Shown in pieces: positions 56,557 to 64,000 of a DNA stretch of 64,000 bases. The stretch is from the NCBI GenBank assembly GCA_030653545.1, contig JAURZE010000025.1, positions 62,001 to 126,000 on the forward strand, written 5' to 3'. This DNA comes from Nitrospira sp. Its GTDB lineage: Bacteria > Nitrospirota > Nitrospiria > Nitrospirales > Nitrospiraceae. The notes below the pieces were generated by a model. That model was not told the origin of the DNA. It was given only the letters and a program-made list of their open reading frames with translations, and did not search any database. The first letter of the stretch is position 1; each line of letters starts with the position of its first letter. Both the position numbers and the translations under genes were made by a program.

Positions 56557-57188
56557 GATGTGCGGGGTCTCCCTCTCCCGGTGGCCGTCTTGCGCGATGC
56601 GCTGGGTGCGGCCGCGCGCCGGCGTTGTCGAGCGGCTTGCTTGAGTGCTGCGAGCAACGTGCAGGCGCGCGGTCCGTGAGCGATCATGCGCGCAGTTCTC
56701 GTCGTCGGTGTGTTGTGCTGTAGCGTGAGTTCAAACCGATCGCTCGGCAATAATTCCGGGAACTTGTCGGCCCATTCGATCGCCGTGACGATGTTCCCAT
56801 GAAAGTATTCTTGTAGCCCGATTCCCTCGGCTTCCGCTCCGCTCCGTAGGCGATAGAGATCCACGTGAATCAGCGGGAGCCGTCCCTCGTATTCGTGGAT
56901 CAAGACGAAGGTCGGGCTGGTCACCTGATTCGATGGCGTGCCCAGTCCTGTTGCAATGCCGCGCACGAGAGCCGTTTTCCCGGCGCCGAGTTCTCCGGAG
57001 AGGGCCAGGGTTTCGCCGCCAGCCAGTGATCGCCCGATAATCCGGCCGAATGCTTCTGTGGCGGTGCGGGAGGGGAGCGCCACCGTCCAGGGCGCAGACG
57101 ACGCAGCGCGTGGCGGCGTAGCCGCGCGGGCCTTCCGTGGTGCGGCGGTCGTGGGCCGGCTACGCTGAGCCGATGTTCGTGAGCGCAT
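56553..57188 (-). CDS. tsaE: tRNA threonylcarbamoyladenosine biosynthesis ATPase TsaE
   Basis: A 211-residue protein. The P-loop is LSGELGAGKTALVRGIATGLG, followed by the family motifs SPTFVLIHEYEGRLPLIHVDLYRL and AIEWADKFPELLP. The ATPase supports t6A37 modification with TsaB/TsaD. Compared with the usual ~150-160 residues, it has an arginine/alanine/proline-rich N terminus (about 45 residues before ALPSRTATEAF) and a basic C-terminal tail (QRRRAAAPSASRKTATGRGRPRTS). The ATG 57188 lies 29 bp inside the end of the nnr gene, so the two are coupled; another ATG at 57209 is possible. Confidence 0.9.
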   Translation of the reverse strand: MRSRTSAQRSRPTTAAPRKARAATPPRAASSAPWTVALPSRTATEAFGRIIGRSLAGGETLALSGELGAGKTALVRGIATGLGTPSNQVTSPTFVLIHEYEGRLPLIHVDLYRLRSGAEAEGIGLQEYFHGNIVTAIEWADKFPELLPSDRFELTLQHNTPTTRTARMIAHGPRACTLLAALKQAARQRRRAAAPSASRKTATGRGRPRTS

Positions 57189-58716
57189 AGGGAATATGGT
57201 CAATGACATCTCTGGCGATTAAGCTGGTCTGTCCTATTGTCTCGGCGGCCAGATCTCCGGCGAGTCCGTGCACATATGTCGCGGCACAGGCGGCCTCCCA
57301 TGAGGCGACTCCCTGGGCGAGTAGTCCGACGATCATACCGGTTAAGACATCGCCGGTTCCAGCGGTGGCCATACCGGGATTGCCGGTCGGGCAAATGGCC
57401 ACCCTGCCGTCAGGTCCGGCAATCACGGTCCTGGCGCCTTTGAGCACTAGATAGCAGCCGCGTTCTCTGGCAAAACGTGCGGCCGTGCCGATTCGGTCGC
57501 CGTTGACCGATTGGGCCGAGGATTCGGTCACGAGTCTGGCCATTTCGCCGGGATGTGGCGTCAGGATAGGGGGGATTGTACACTCGGTGAAGAGCGCGGC
57601 GCGACCGGCCAGCGCGTTCAACGCATCGGCATCGAGGACACTTGGTCGATCCAGTTGCCGGACGAGTGCCTGCACCAGCTCAACGGTTTCCGGATGGGTT
57701 GAGAGCCCCGGGCCGATCGCGACCGCCGTTCTTGCGGCGATGAAGTCTTTCAGGCGATCCAACGCGGCGCGGGACAAGGTGCGCGCCTTGGTCTCGGGCA
57801 TCGGAATCGTCATGACTTCCAAGAGCTTGGCCTCCAGGACATCGTTGACGCTCGCCGGGATGGCCACGGTCACCAGACCTGCCCCCATTCGCAGAGCCGC
57901 CTGTGCCGACATCGCTGCGGCCCCGGTCTTGCCGACCGAGCCGGCGATGATGCCGGCATGGCCGAACGTGCCTTTGTGACTCGAGAGCCGGCGTGGAGGT
58001 AAGGCGGTCCGCACGAACGGGGCGGTGATCAAGCGAATCCGGCTTTCCGTGGCATCGACATAGGCCGGTGGAATACCGATATCGACAATCTCCACCCGTC
58101 CGGCGTGATCGATGCCCTGATTCTGGAATAGACCCAGCTTGGGCAGCCCGAAGGTTACCGTCAGATCGGCCTTCACGGCGTGGCCTAACACTGCGCCGGT
58201 GTCGGCATGGATACCGGAGGGCAAATCCACGGCCACGGTCAGGCGCTCTGCCTGATTGATGATGTCAATCGCCTCTGCATAGCGGCCGGTGACCGGAGCG
58301 GCCAGGCCTGTCCCGAGCAGCGCGTCGATGATCACGTGGCTGTCGCTGAGCATCGTCTGAATTTGACTGGTCGAAGAAAATGGCTTCACGACAGTCTTGC
58401 CGGCGATCCGGACGAGGTGCCGGTACATGCGCGCGGCGTCGCGACTCAGGTCCGTGGCCGGAGCCAGGGTGAACACCTGCACCTTGGCTCGTTGCTTGTG
58501 GAGCAAGCGCGCTACGACGAATCCGTCGCCGCCGTTATTGCCTTTCCCGCAGAAGATCGTGATGACTTTCCCTCGCAAGGCACCCAGCTGGTGCTCAAGG
58601 CTGACGACGACTCCGGCTCCGGCCCGCTCCATCAACGTGGTCCCGGGCACGCCAGCTTCTTCAATCGTCCGGTGATCCAGCGCCTGCATCTGTGCGGCGG
58701 TGACGATGAGCATCAT
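57160..58716 (-). CDS. nnr: Bifunctional NAD(P)H-hydrate repair enzyme
   Basis: A 518-residue protein from ATG 58716 (an ATG at 58713 is equivalent; the ATG at 58749 adds 11 residues). The N-terminal half is the NnrE/YjeF epimerase (IFCGKGNNGGDGFVVARLL; DALLGTGL; AVDLPSGIHADTG). The C-terminal half is the ADP/ATP-dependent NnrD dehydratase of the ribokinase-like fold (HAGIIAGSVGKTGAAAMSAQAALRMGAGLVTVA; LTPHPGEMARL; GNPGMATAGTGDVLTGMIVGLLAQG). The enzyme epimerises and dehydrates damaged NAD(P)HX. The fused form is common in bacteria. It is followed by tsaE. Confidence 0.95.
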   Translation of the reverse strand: MMLIVTAAQMQALDHRTIEEAGVPGTTLMERAGAGVVVSLEHQLGALRGKVITIFCGKGNNGGDGFVVARLLHKQRAKVQVFTLAPATDLSRDAARMYRHLVRIAGKTVVKPFSSTSQIQTMLSDSHVIIDALLGTGLAAPVTGRYAEAIDIINQAERLTVAVDLPSGIHADTGAVLGHAVKADLTVTFGLPKLGLFQNQGIDHAGRVEIVDIGIPPAYVDATESRIRLITAPFVRTALPPRRLSSHKGTFGHAGIIAGSVGKTGAAAMSAQAALRMGAGLVTVAIPASVNDVLEAKLLEVMTIPMPETKARTLSRAALDRLKDFIAARTAVAIGPGLSTHPETVELVQALVRQLDRPSVLDADALNALAGRAALFTECTIPPILTPHPGEMARLVTESSAQSVNGDRIGTAARFARERGCYLVLKGARTVIAGPDGRVAICPTGNPGMATAGTGDVLTGMIVGLLAQGVASWEAACAATYVHGLAGDLAAETIGQTSLIARDVIDHIPYALTNIGSA

Positions 58717-58849
58717 TGCGGGGCGTACCCTTTTCTGGCCATGGGCCATTGCGATGCGACTGGCAGCGCATGGCGCGAGAGGATGAATGCGTGTGGCGTC
58801 ATGAGATCGTTGACGGCTCGGGTCACGGTGAATGGCGTCGACAGGCAGG

Positions 58850-59563
58850 CTAGCCGAGCAGCGCTTTCATTTCTTTCACTGCCTGGTCGAGGCCGACGAG
58901 GACGGCGCGGGCGATGATGCTGTGCCCGATGTTGTACTCCACGATTTCAGGAATATGTGTCAGCCGTGCGACATTGCGGTAATTGAGGCCGTGTCCGGCG
59001 TTGACGCCCATGCCCAGCTTGTAGGCGAGCTTGGCGGCCTGGGTGATCGCCTCGAATTCCGCATCGGCCTCTTTCGACTTGGTGGCGTTGGCATAGCGCC
59101 CGGTGTGCAGCTCGACGAAGTCGGCAGAAATCTTGTGCGCCGCTTTGATCTGATTGAGATCGGGTTCGATGAAGAGGCTGACGGGGATTCCGGCATCGTG
59201 CAGCATGGAGACGGTGGTCTGCATACGCTCTTTCAGCCCTGCCACATCCAGACCGCCCTCGGTCGTCAGCTCCTGTCGTTTTTCCGGGACCAGGGTGACC
59301 AAGTCCGGTTTTATGGTCAGCGCAATCTTGACCATGGCTTCATCGGCGGCCATTTCCAGGTCCAGCTTGGTCCGGACGATCTCCCGCAAGAGCGTGAGGT
59401 CGCGGTCCTGAATGTGCCGCCGATCTTCGCGTAAGTGGACGACAAGGCCATCGGCCCCGGCGAGTTCTACGAGGACCGCTGCGGCCAAGGGATCCGGATC
59501 GGTCCCGCCCCGGGCTTGGCGAAGGGTCGCGATATGGTCAATATTAACGCCCAGCCTGGCCAT
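58850..59563 (-). CDS. pdxJ: Pyridoxine 5'-phosphate synthase
   Basis: A 237-residue TIM-barrel enzyme that condenses 1-deoxyxylulose 5-phosphate with 3-amino-2-oxopropyl phosphate. Characteristic segments are [54 protein letters not shown], and [11 protein letters not shown]. The active-site H in NIDHIA and E in VPEKRQE are present. ATG 59563 has GGAGG eight bases upstream; 59626 adds 21 residues without family support. It is the first gene of the pdxJ-nnr-tsaE-lapA run; 100-133 bp separate it from nnr. Confidence 0.96.
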   Translation of the reverse strand: MARLGVNIDHIATLRQARGGTDPDPLAAAVLVELAGADGLVVHLREDRRHIQDRDLTLLREIVRTKLDLEMAADEAMVKIALTIKPDLVTLVPEKRQELTTEGGLDVAGLKERMQTTVSMLHDAGIPVSLFIEPDLNQIKAAHKISADFVELHTGRYANATKSKEADAEFEAITQAAKLAYKLGMGVNAGHGLNYRNVARLTHIPEIVEYNIGHSIIARAVLVGLDQAVKEMKALLG

Positions 59564-59740
59564 GACACCTCCAGCCTGCGGGAGACCAACAGGAACGGAA
59601 TGAGTGACGGGGGAAACGTGACGCATTAATAGCAGAAGGCGAGGGATGGAGCAAGGTTGGCCGGCGTGGATCGCTGGAATGGGGAAATTGTGAGGCTTAA
59701 TTGTTTGCTGAAACCGAACCCCACAGAATCACAAGGCAAA

Positions 59741-59769
59741 TTGACTCGACAGGAGCCCTCCATTAGAAT
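59741..59769 (+). promoter_or_regulatory. Promoter of the threonine-pathway operon
   Basis: TTGACT (59741-59746), 17-bp spacer, TAGAAT (59764-59769), with transcription expected near 59776 and an untranslated leader of ~78 bases before 59854. In that leader, TTCCAGC and GCTGGAA (about 59780-59821) could pair around an inner CCTC/GAGG stem; no ORF-type attenuator was found. The rest of the 290-bp gap shows nothing else. Confidence 0.65.
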
Positions 59770-59853
59770 AGGCCCTTCTTCCAGCCTGTTCATTCCTCTG
59801 ATCACTGAGGAGCAGCTGGAAGGAGACCAGAATTTAAGAGGTAGAGGACCGTC

Positions 59854-61050
59854 ATGGGTTTGGGCGATGGGTTTTATCGGTTACAGCGACTTCCACCATA
59901 TGTGTTTGCTCAGGTGCAGAGCCTCAAGTTAGAAGCTCGACAACGCGGAGAGGATGTCATCGATTTCGGGATGGGCAATCCCGACCAGCCGACTCCGCCT
60001 CACATCGTCGACAAGCTGATTGAAGCCGCCCGCAAAGGCAAGAACCACCGCTACTCGGCGTCGCGTGGCATCACCAAGCTGCGTCATGCGATTTGCGGAT
60101 GGTACAAGCGGAATTACAATGTCGAGCTGGATCCCGAAACGGAAGCCATTGTCACGATCGGATCCAAGGAGGGCCTGGCCCATCTTGCGCTGGCGATGAT
60201 CGGTCCCGGCGATGTGGTCCTGACCCCGACGCCGACCTATCCTATCCATATGTATAGCTTCATCATTGCCGGGGGCGAGGTGCGCGGGATCGAACTGCGC
60301 CAGGACAGCGATTTTTTTGAGGACTTGCAACGGGTCTATCGGCAGACGATGCCGCGTCCGAAAATCCTGGTCATTAACTTCCCGCACAATCCCACGACCG
60401 CGGTGGTCGATATTTCATTCTTTAAGAAGATTGTCGCGTTTGCCAAAGAGCACAACGTGATCGTCATTCACGATCTCGCCTATGCCGATCTGGTGTTTGA
60501 TGGCTATAAGGCACCGAGTTTTCTCCAGGTCCCCGGCGCGAAGGATATCGGCGTCGAGTTCTATACGCTGTCGAAGGCCTACAATATGCCCGGATGGCGG
60601 GTGGGATTTTGTGTCGGCAATCGAGAAGTGGTCGGAGCCTTGGCGAAGATCAAGAGCTATCTGGATTACGGTATTTTTCAACCGGTCCAGATTGCCAGTG
60701 TCATCGCGCTGAACGGGCCTCAGGACTGCGTCAAAGAGACGGTGTTGCGCTATCAGAAGCGGCGGGATGTGTTGGTGGGCGGCTTGAACCGGATCGGGTG
60801 GCAGGTGACCAAACCCCTGGCGACGATGTTTGTGTGGGCGCAGATTCCGCAGGCCTATCGGCATATGGGGTCGTTGGAGTTCTCGAAGTTGTTGTTGCGC
60901 GAGGCAAAGGTAGCGGTCTCTCCCGGCATCGGGTTCGGCGAGGGTGGCGATGAGTATGTGCGATTCGGGCTGGTCGAAAACGAACATCGAACCAGGCAGG
61001 CGGTTCGGGGGATTAAGAAGGTGTTGAAGCTCGAAGGTTCGGAGGAATGA
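59854..61050 (+). CDS. Class I/II aminotransferase (AlaC-like)
   Basis: A 398-residue PLP enzyme. PLP lysine K241 lies in [20 protein letters not shown]; other conserved residues are N179 (NFPHNPTT), D207 and Y210 ([11 protein letters not shown]), and R373-region [10 protein letters not shown]. The N-terminal [15 protein letters not shown] and the pattern of the family fit AlaC-type alanine or LL-diaminopimelate-like transaminases. Placement before hom and thrC suggests aspartate-family amino-acid synthesis. It overlaps hom by 4 bp (ATGA) and has GGAGG inside its end serving hom. Confidence 0.9.
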   Translation: MGLGDGFYRLQRLPPYVFAQVQSLKLEARQRGEDVIDFGMGNPDQPTPPHIVDKLIEAARKGKNHRYSASRGITKLRHAICGWYKRNYNVELDPETEAIVTIGSKEGLAHLALAMIGPGDVVLTPTPTYPIHMYSFIIAGGEVRGIELRQDSDFFEDLQRVYRQTMPRPKILVINFPHNPTTAVVDISFFKKIVAFAKEHNVIVIHDLAYADLVFDGYKAPSFLQVPGAKDIGVEFYTLSKAYNMPGWRVGFCVGNREVVGALAKIKSYLDYGIFQPVQIASVIALNGPQDCVKETVLRYQKRRDVLVGGLNRIGWQVTKPLATMFVWAQIPQAYRHMGSLEFSKLLLREAKVAVSPGIGFGEGGDEYVRFGLVENEHRTRQAVRGIKKVLKLEGSEE

Positions 61051-62360
61051 AAACCCGCATCGGTGTCGGACTGATCGGATTCGGAACCGTCGGAACCGGC
61101 GTCGCGAAAGTCTTGTTCGAGAACGCGGCCTTGATTCGTCGGCGGGTCGGCGTTCCGGTCGAGCTCCTGCGGATCGCCGATCTCGACATCACCCGTGATC
61201 GCGGAGTGGCGGTGCCGCCCGGCGTGTTGACGACGGATGTGAAGCAGGTCCTTGCCGATCCGGCAATCGATATCGTGATCGAGCTGGTCGGCGGCTACGA
61301 TTTTGCCAAGCGTGTGATGCTCGACGCCATTGCCGCCGGCAAACATGTCGTCACGGCCAATAAAGCGCTTCTGGCGTTGCACGGAGAGGAAATCTTTGCC
61401 GCGGCGGAGTCCCGTCATGTGGACCTTGGCTTCGAAGCCAGCGTGGGCGGCGGAATCCCGGTCATTCGGGCGTTGACGGAAGGGCTGGCGGCGAATCGTA
61501 TCGAATCGATCTACGGCATTATCAACGGGACGTCGAATTATATTCTCTCCCGGATGACGCGCGACGGGCACAGTTTCGACGCTGTTCTCAAAGATGCTCA
61601 GCAAGCCGGGTATGCGGAAGCAGATCCCACGTTCGATGTGGCCGGGATTGACTCGGCCCACAAGCTCGCCATTCTGGCGAATCTGGCTTTTGGAACGCCG
61701 ATCAATTTCAAAGAGATCTACACCGAGGGGATTACCAATATCACGGAGCAGGACATCGCGTATGCGAGGGAGTTCGGATATACGATCAAGCTCTTGGGGA
61801 TCGCCAAGCTCCATGACGGGGCCGTTGAAGCGCGGGTGCATCCGACCATGGTGCCGTCTGATTCTCCGATCGCCAAAGTCGAGGGCGTCTATAACGCGAT
61901 CCATCTCGTCGGTGATGCCGTGGGCGACGTGATCCTGCATGGTCGGGGCGCAGGCTCCATGCCGACCGGTAGTGCGGTGGTGAGCGACGTCATTGCGATC
62001 GGGCGCAATCTGTTGAAGGGCGCTGCCGGGCGGGTTCCGCCGGCCTCGTTTCAGCAGGATCAGCGGCGGCCGATCCGTATCAAGCCCATGGAAGAAATCA
62101 GCTCACTCTACTATCTCCGATTTATGGTACTGGATCGACCGGGTGTGTTGGCGCAGATTGCCGGAGAGCTTGGCCGTTGCGAGATCAGCATCTCGTCGAT
62201 GCTCCAGCAGGGCCGTCGCGAAGGGCAGACGGTTCCGGTGGTCATCAAGACGCATATGGCGAAGGAGCGGGATGTGCAGAAGGCGATTCGTGAAATCAAT
62301 CGCCAGGCCTTTATTTCTGAGCCGGCCACGCTGATCCGCGTGGAAGGGAAGGATGAGTAG
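61047..62360 (+). CDS. hom: Homoserine dehydrogenase
   Basis: A 437-residue enzyme converting aspartate semialdehyde to homoserine. NAD(P)-binding [21 protein letters not shown], catalytic region [55 protein letters not shown] and a C-terminal ACT domain [22 protein letters not shown]. The ACT domain points to feedback control by threonine. Coupled with the aminotransferase and thrC (8-bp overlap). Confidence 0.96.
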   Translation: MKTRIGVGLIGFGTVGTGVAKVLFENAALIRRRVGVPVELLRIADLDITRDRGVAVPPGVLTTDVKQVLADPAIDIVIELVGGYDFAKRVMLDAIAAGKHVVTANKALLALHGEEIFAAAESRHVDLGFEASVGGGIPVIRALTEGLAANRIESIYGIINGTSNYILSRMTRDGHSFDAVLKDAQQAGYAEADPTFDVAGIDSAHKLAILANLAFGTPINFKEIYTEGITNITEQDIAYAREFGYTIKLLGIAKLHDGAVEARVHPTMVPSDSPIAKVEGVYNAIHLVGDAVGDVILHGRGAGSMPTGSAVVSDVIAIGRNLLKGAAGRVPPASFQQDQRRPIRIKPMEEISSLYYLRFMVLDRPGVLAQIAGELGRCEISISSMLQQGRREGQTVPVVIKTHMAKERDVQKAIREINRQAFISEPATLIRVEGKDE

Positions 62361-63426
62361 TCGGATGGCTCGTTGGCGCGGCATTATTGAGGAGTATCGA
62401 AAGTTTCTTCCGGTGACGGGGGCGACGCCGATCATCAGTTTGGGGGAAGGCAATACGCCGCTCATTCGCGCGGAACGTTTGGCGAAGGCGATTGCCCCGG
62501 GTGTCGACCTCTACTTGAAATTCGAGGGGGCCAATCCCACCGGCTCATTCAAAGACCGCGGGATGACGATGGCGATCTCGAAGGCGGTGGAGCAGGGCGC
62601 GCGCGCGGTCATGTGCGCATCGACCGGCAATACCTCCGCCTCCGCCGCGGCCTACGGGGCCCGCGCCGGGCTGGCTGTCTATGTGTTGATCCCTGCGGGC
62701 AAGATCGCGCTCGGGAAACTGTCGCAAGCCATGATGCATCAGGCGACGGTTATCCAAATCGAAGGCAATTTCGATCAGGCGCTGACGATCGTCAAAGATC
62801 TCTCGGTCGCGCACCATATTGAGCTGGTCAATTCCATCAATCCCTTTCGAATCGAAGGCCAGAAGACGGCCGCCTTTGAAGTCTGCGATCAATTGGGGGA
62901 CGCGCCGCACCTTCATGTGTTGCCGGTCGGGAATGCCGGGAACATTACGGCCTATTGGAAAGGCTATTGTGAGTATCGGGCCGCGAATCAGACGACCAAG
63001 TTGCCGCGCATGATGGGCTTTCAGGCGGCGGGAGCCGCCCCGATGGTCTTGGGTCGGGTGGTGGAAGAACCGCAAACGATTGCCACAGCCATTCGTATCG
63101 GGAATCCGGCAAGCTGGGCCGCGGCGTCGACCGCGGTGGAGGAATCATCCGGCGCGATCGACCTGGTCACCGATGAAGAAATTCTTCAAGCCTATACGCT
63201 GGTGGCGGCCACGGAGGGTGTGTTTTGCGAGCCGGCTTCTGCCGCGTCCGTCGCAGGGGTGACGAAGCTGGGCCGAGCCGGGAAATTGCGGGAAGGGGAG
63301 ACGGTGGTGTGTACGCTGACCGGACACGGATTGAAAGATGCCGATACGGCGATCAGCGTGTCGAAACCGCCGTTGACTGTCAAGGCGACATCCTCGGATG
63401 TTGCCCGGTTATTAAACGCGCGATGA
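62353..63426 (+). CDS. thrC: Threonine synthase
   Basis: A 357-residue PLP enzyme making threonine from phosphohomoserine. PLP lysine K67 is in [16 protein letters not shown], with [41 protein letters not shown] and the C-terminal [21 protein letters not shown]. Length and motifs are those of the short bacterial/archaeal class. ATG 62353 lies within the last codons of hom. A mutase-like gene follows by 13 bp. Confidence 0.95.
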   Translation: MSSRMARWRGIIEEYRKFLPVTGATPIISLGEGNTPLIRAERLAKAIAPGVDLYLKFEGANPTGSFKDRGMTMAISKAVEQGARAVMCASTGNTSASAAAYGARAGLAVYVLIPAGKIALGKLSQAMMHQATVIQIEGNFDQALTIVKDLSVAHHIELVNSINPFRIEGQKTAAFEVCDQLGDAPHLHVLPVGNAGNITAYWKGYCEYRAANQTTKLPRMMGFQAAGAAPMVLGRVVEEPQTIATAIRIGNPASWAAASTAVEESSGAIDLVTDEEILQAYTLVAATEGVFCEPASAASVAGVTKLGRAGKLREGETVVCTLTGHGLKDADTAISVSKPPLTVKATSSDVARLLNAR

Positions 63427-63439
63427 GGGTCTGATCTCA

Positions 63440-64000
63440 ATGAAGTATCTGATTCTCCATGCTGGCGGGTTAGCGGGTCATGCGCAGGATGCTCTGGGGG
63501 GACGCACGCCGCTCCAGGCGGCTGCCACGCCTCATCTTGATCGATTGGCACGGATCGGCGAACTCGGGTTGGTCACGATTCCTGCGGAGGGGCATCGCCA
63601 TGGCAGCGGGCTCAATGGGACGGCGATTCTCGGGTACGACCCCAAGAAATACTATCAAGGTCCCGGTCCGCTTGAGGCTGCCAGTCTCGGCGTATCTGTG
63701 ACGGAGCAGGATGTGGTCTATCGTTGTACGATGGTCACGGTGAAGCCGGAAGGCGGAAAAGTCGGCGCCGACATCAAGAAGTTAAGCGCGCATGTCGTAC
63801 TCGATGATGCGACGGCCGGCCTCATCGAAACGGAGGAGGCGCGTGAATTGATCGAGGCGATCAATGAGCAGCTCGGCTCTGAATCGATGCAGTTTTACCC
63901 CGGGACGGGCCATCGTCACGTCATGGTGTGGATGAAGGGCAAGCCACGGGCCGTGTGTGTGGATCCGCAGTCAGTGAGAGGCCGTCTGATCGGGGATGCG
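63440..64000 (+). CDS. ApgM-like cofactor-independent phosphoglycerate mutase family protein (3' end beyond window); candidate homoserine kinase
   Basis: About 187 codons are present. MKYLILHAGGLAGHAQDALGGRTPLQAAATPHLDRLARIGELGLVTIPAEGHRHGSGLNGTAILGYDPKKYYQGPGPLEAASLGV matches the archaeal-type ApgM N terminus (RTPLQAAATPHLDRLA, ILGYDP). However, the family's GDGMAD metal-ligand motif is HAGGLAG here, and the SDxAH motif is SGLNG, so the usual two-metal mutase site is altered. Members of this family replace ThrB as homoserine kinase in some bacteria; adjacency to thrC and hom supports that role, by inference. Homoserine kinase (ThrB of the GHMP type) is not seen in the window. Confidence 0.78.
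   Translation, partial: MKYLILHAGGLAGHAQDALGGRTPLQAAATPHLDRLARIGELGLVTIPAEGHRHGSGLNGTAILGYDPKKYYQGPGPLEAASLGVSVTEQDVVYRCTMVTVKPEGGKVGADIKKLSAHVVLDDATAGLIETEEARELIEAINEQLGSESMQFYPGTGHRHVMVWMKGKPRAVCVDPQSVRGRLIGDA

Noticed and set aside
1-64000. Phage, transposase, integrase or toxin-antitoxin genes
   Set aside because: Looked for in all frames by motif; none recognised.

Overview
The window is a 64 kb piece of a GC-rich bacterial chromosome with dense, mostly short-spaced operons on both strands. The gene content points to the phylum Nitrospirota, most likely genus Nitrospira: a TusA/DsrE2 sulfur-carrier pair, several small periplasmic cupredoxin, Rieske and ferredoxin electron carriers, runs of HEAT-repeat proteins, many Nitrospira-style secreted proteins without a known family, and a housekeeping core of the expected type. 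This assignment is inference from protein character; no 16S rRNA or nxr gene lies in the window. No tRNA, rRNA, CRISPR array, transposase or phage gene was seen.

Layout. 1-7.1 kb (mostly minus): the 5' part of polA (cut by the window edge), a small membrane protein, a DsrE-like protein with its own promoter, nth, rpsU, a fused formiminotransferase-cyclodeaminase, and a dsrE2-tusA operon. 7.2-9 kb: divergent promoters, then a Rieske oxygenase overlapping a secreted stand-alone Lon-type protease domain, meeting a KefB-type antiporter tail to tail. 11-18 kb: HAD hydrolase, NTF2-like protein, sugar-nucleotide epimerase, a large metallo-beta-lactamase-fold protein with a VOC protein, a secreted FGE-like protein and a HemD-like protein. 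18.2-22.3 kb: four poorly characterised genes. 22.4-29.3 kb: a degenerate alkaline-phosphatase-fold protein, a small secreted protein and five consecutive HEAT-repeat genes, with a palindromic intergenic element among them. 29.3-35.7 kb: ugd, a CBS protein, a spermidine-synthase-like membrane protein, a cupredoxin, a 2[4Fe-4S] ferredoxin, a DUF192 protein and a Rieske ferredoxin.

35.7-46.9 kb is a long plus-strand run: chagasin-like inhibitor, D-amino acid transaminase, then the classical translation/RNA operon rimP-nusA-infB-ylxP-rbfA-truB-rpsO-pnp followed by an M16 protease. 47-48.5 kb: two adjacent secreted proteins of unknown family sharing a TLQGRV motif, with strong ribosome binding sites and a strong terminator. 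48.6-53.4 kb (minus): a sensor-only four-helix-bundle membrane protein, two lipoproteins including Pal, two small ORFs, and a histidine kinase/response regulator pair followed by a small zinc-ribbon-like protein. 53.5-59.6 kb (minus): pdxJ, nnr, tsaE, lapA-like, mutS, with a diverged 104-bp tandem duplication at the lapA/mutS junction. 59.7-64 kb (plus): a promoter and an amino-acid operon, aminotransferase-hom-thrC-phosphoglycerate-mutase-like gene (cut by the edge); the last is a plausible non-canonical homoserine kinase.

Most noteworthy: the five-gene HEAT cluster with a catalytically degenerate phosphatase-fold neighbour; the Rieske oxygenase/secreted Lon-domain pair; the TLQGRV secreted pair; the metal-ligand-deficient mutase-like protein in the threonine operon; and the lapA-mutS tandem duplication.
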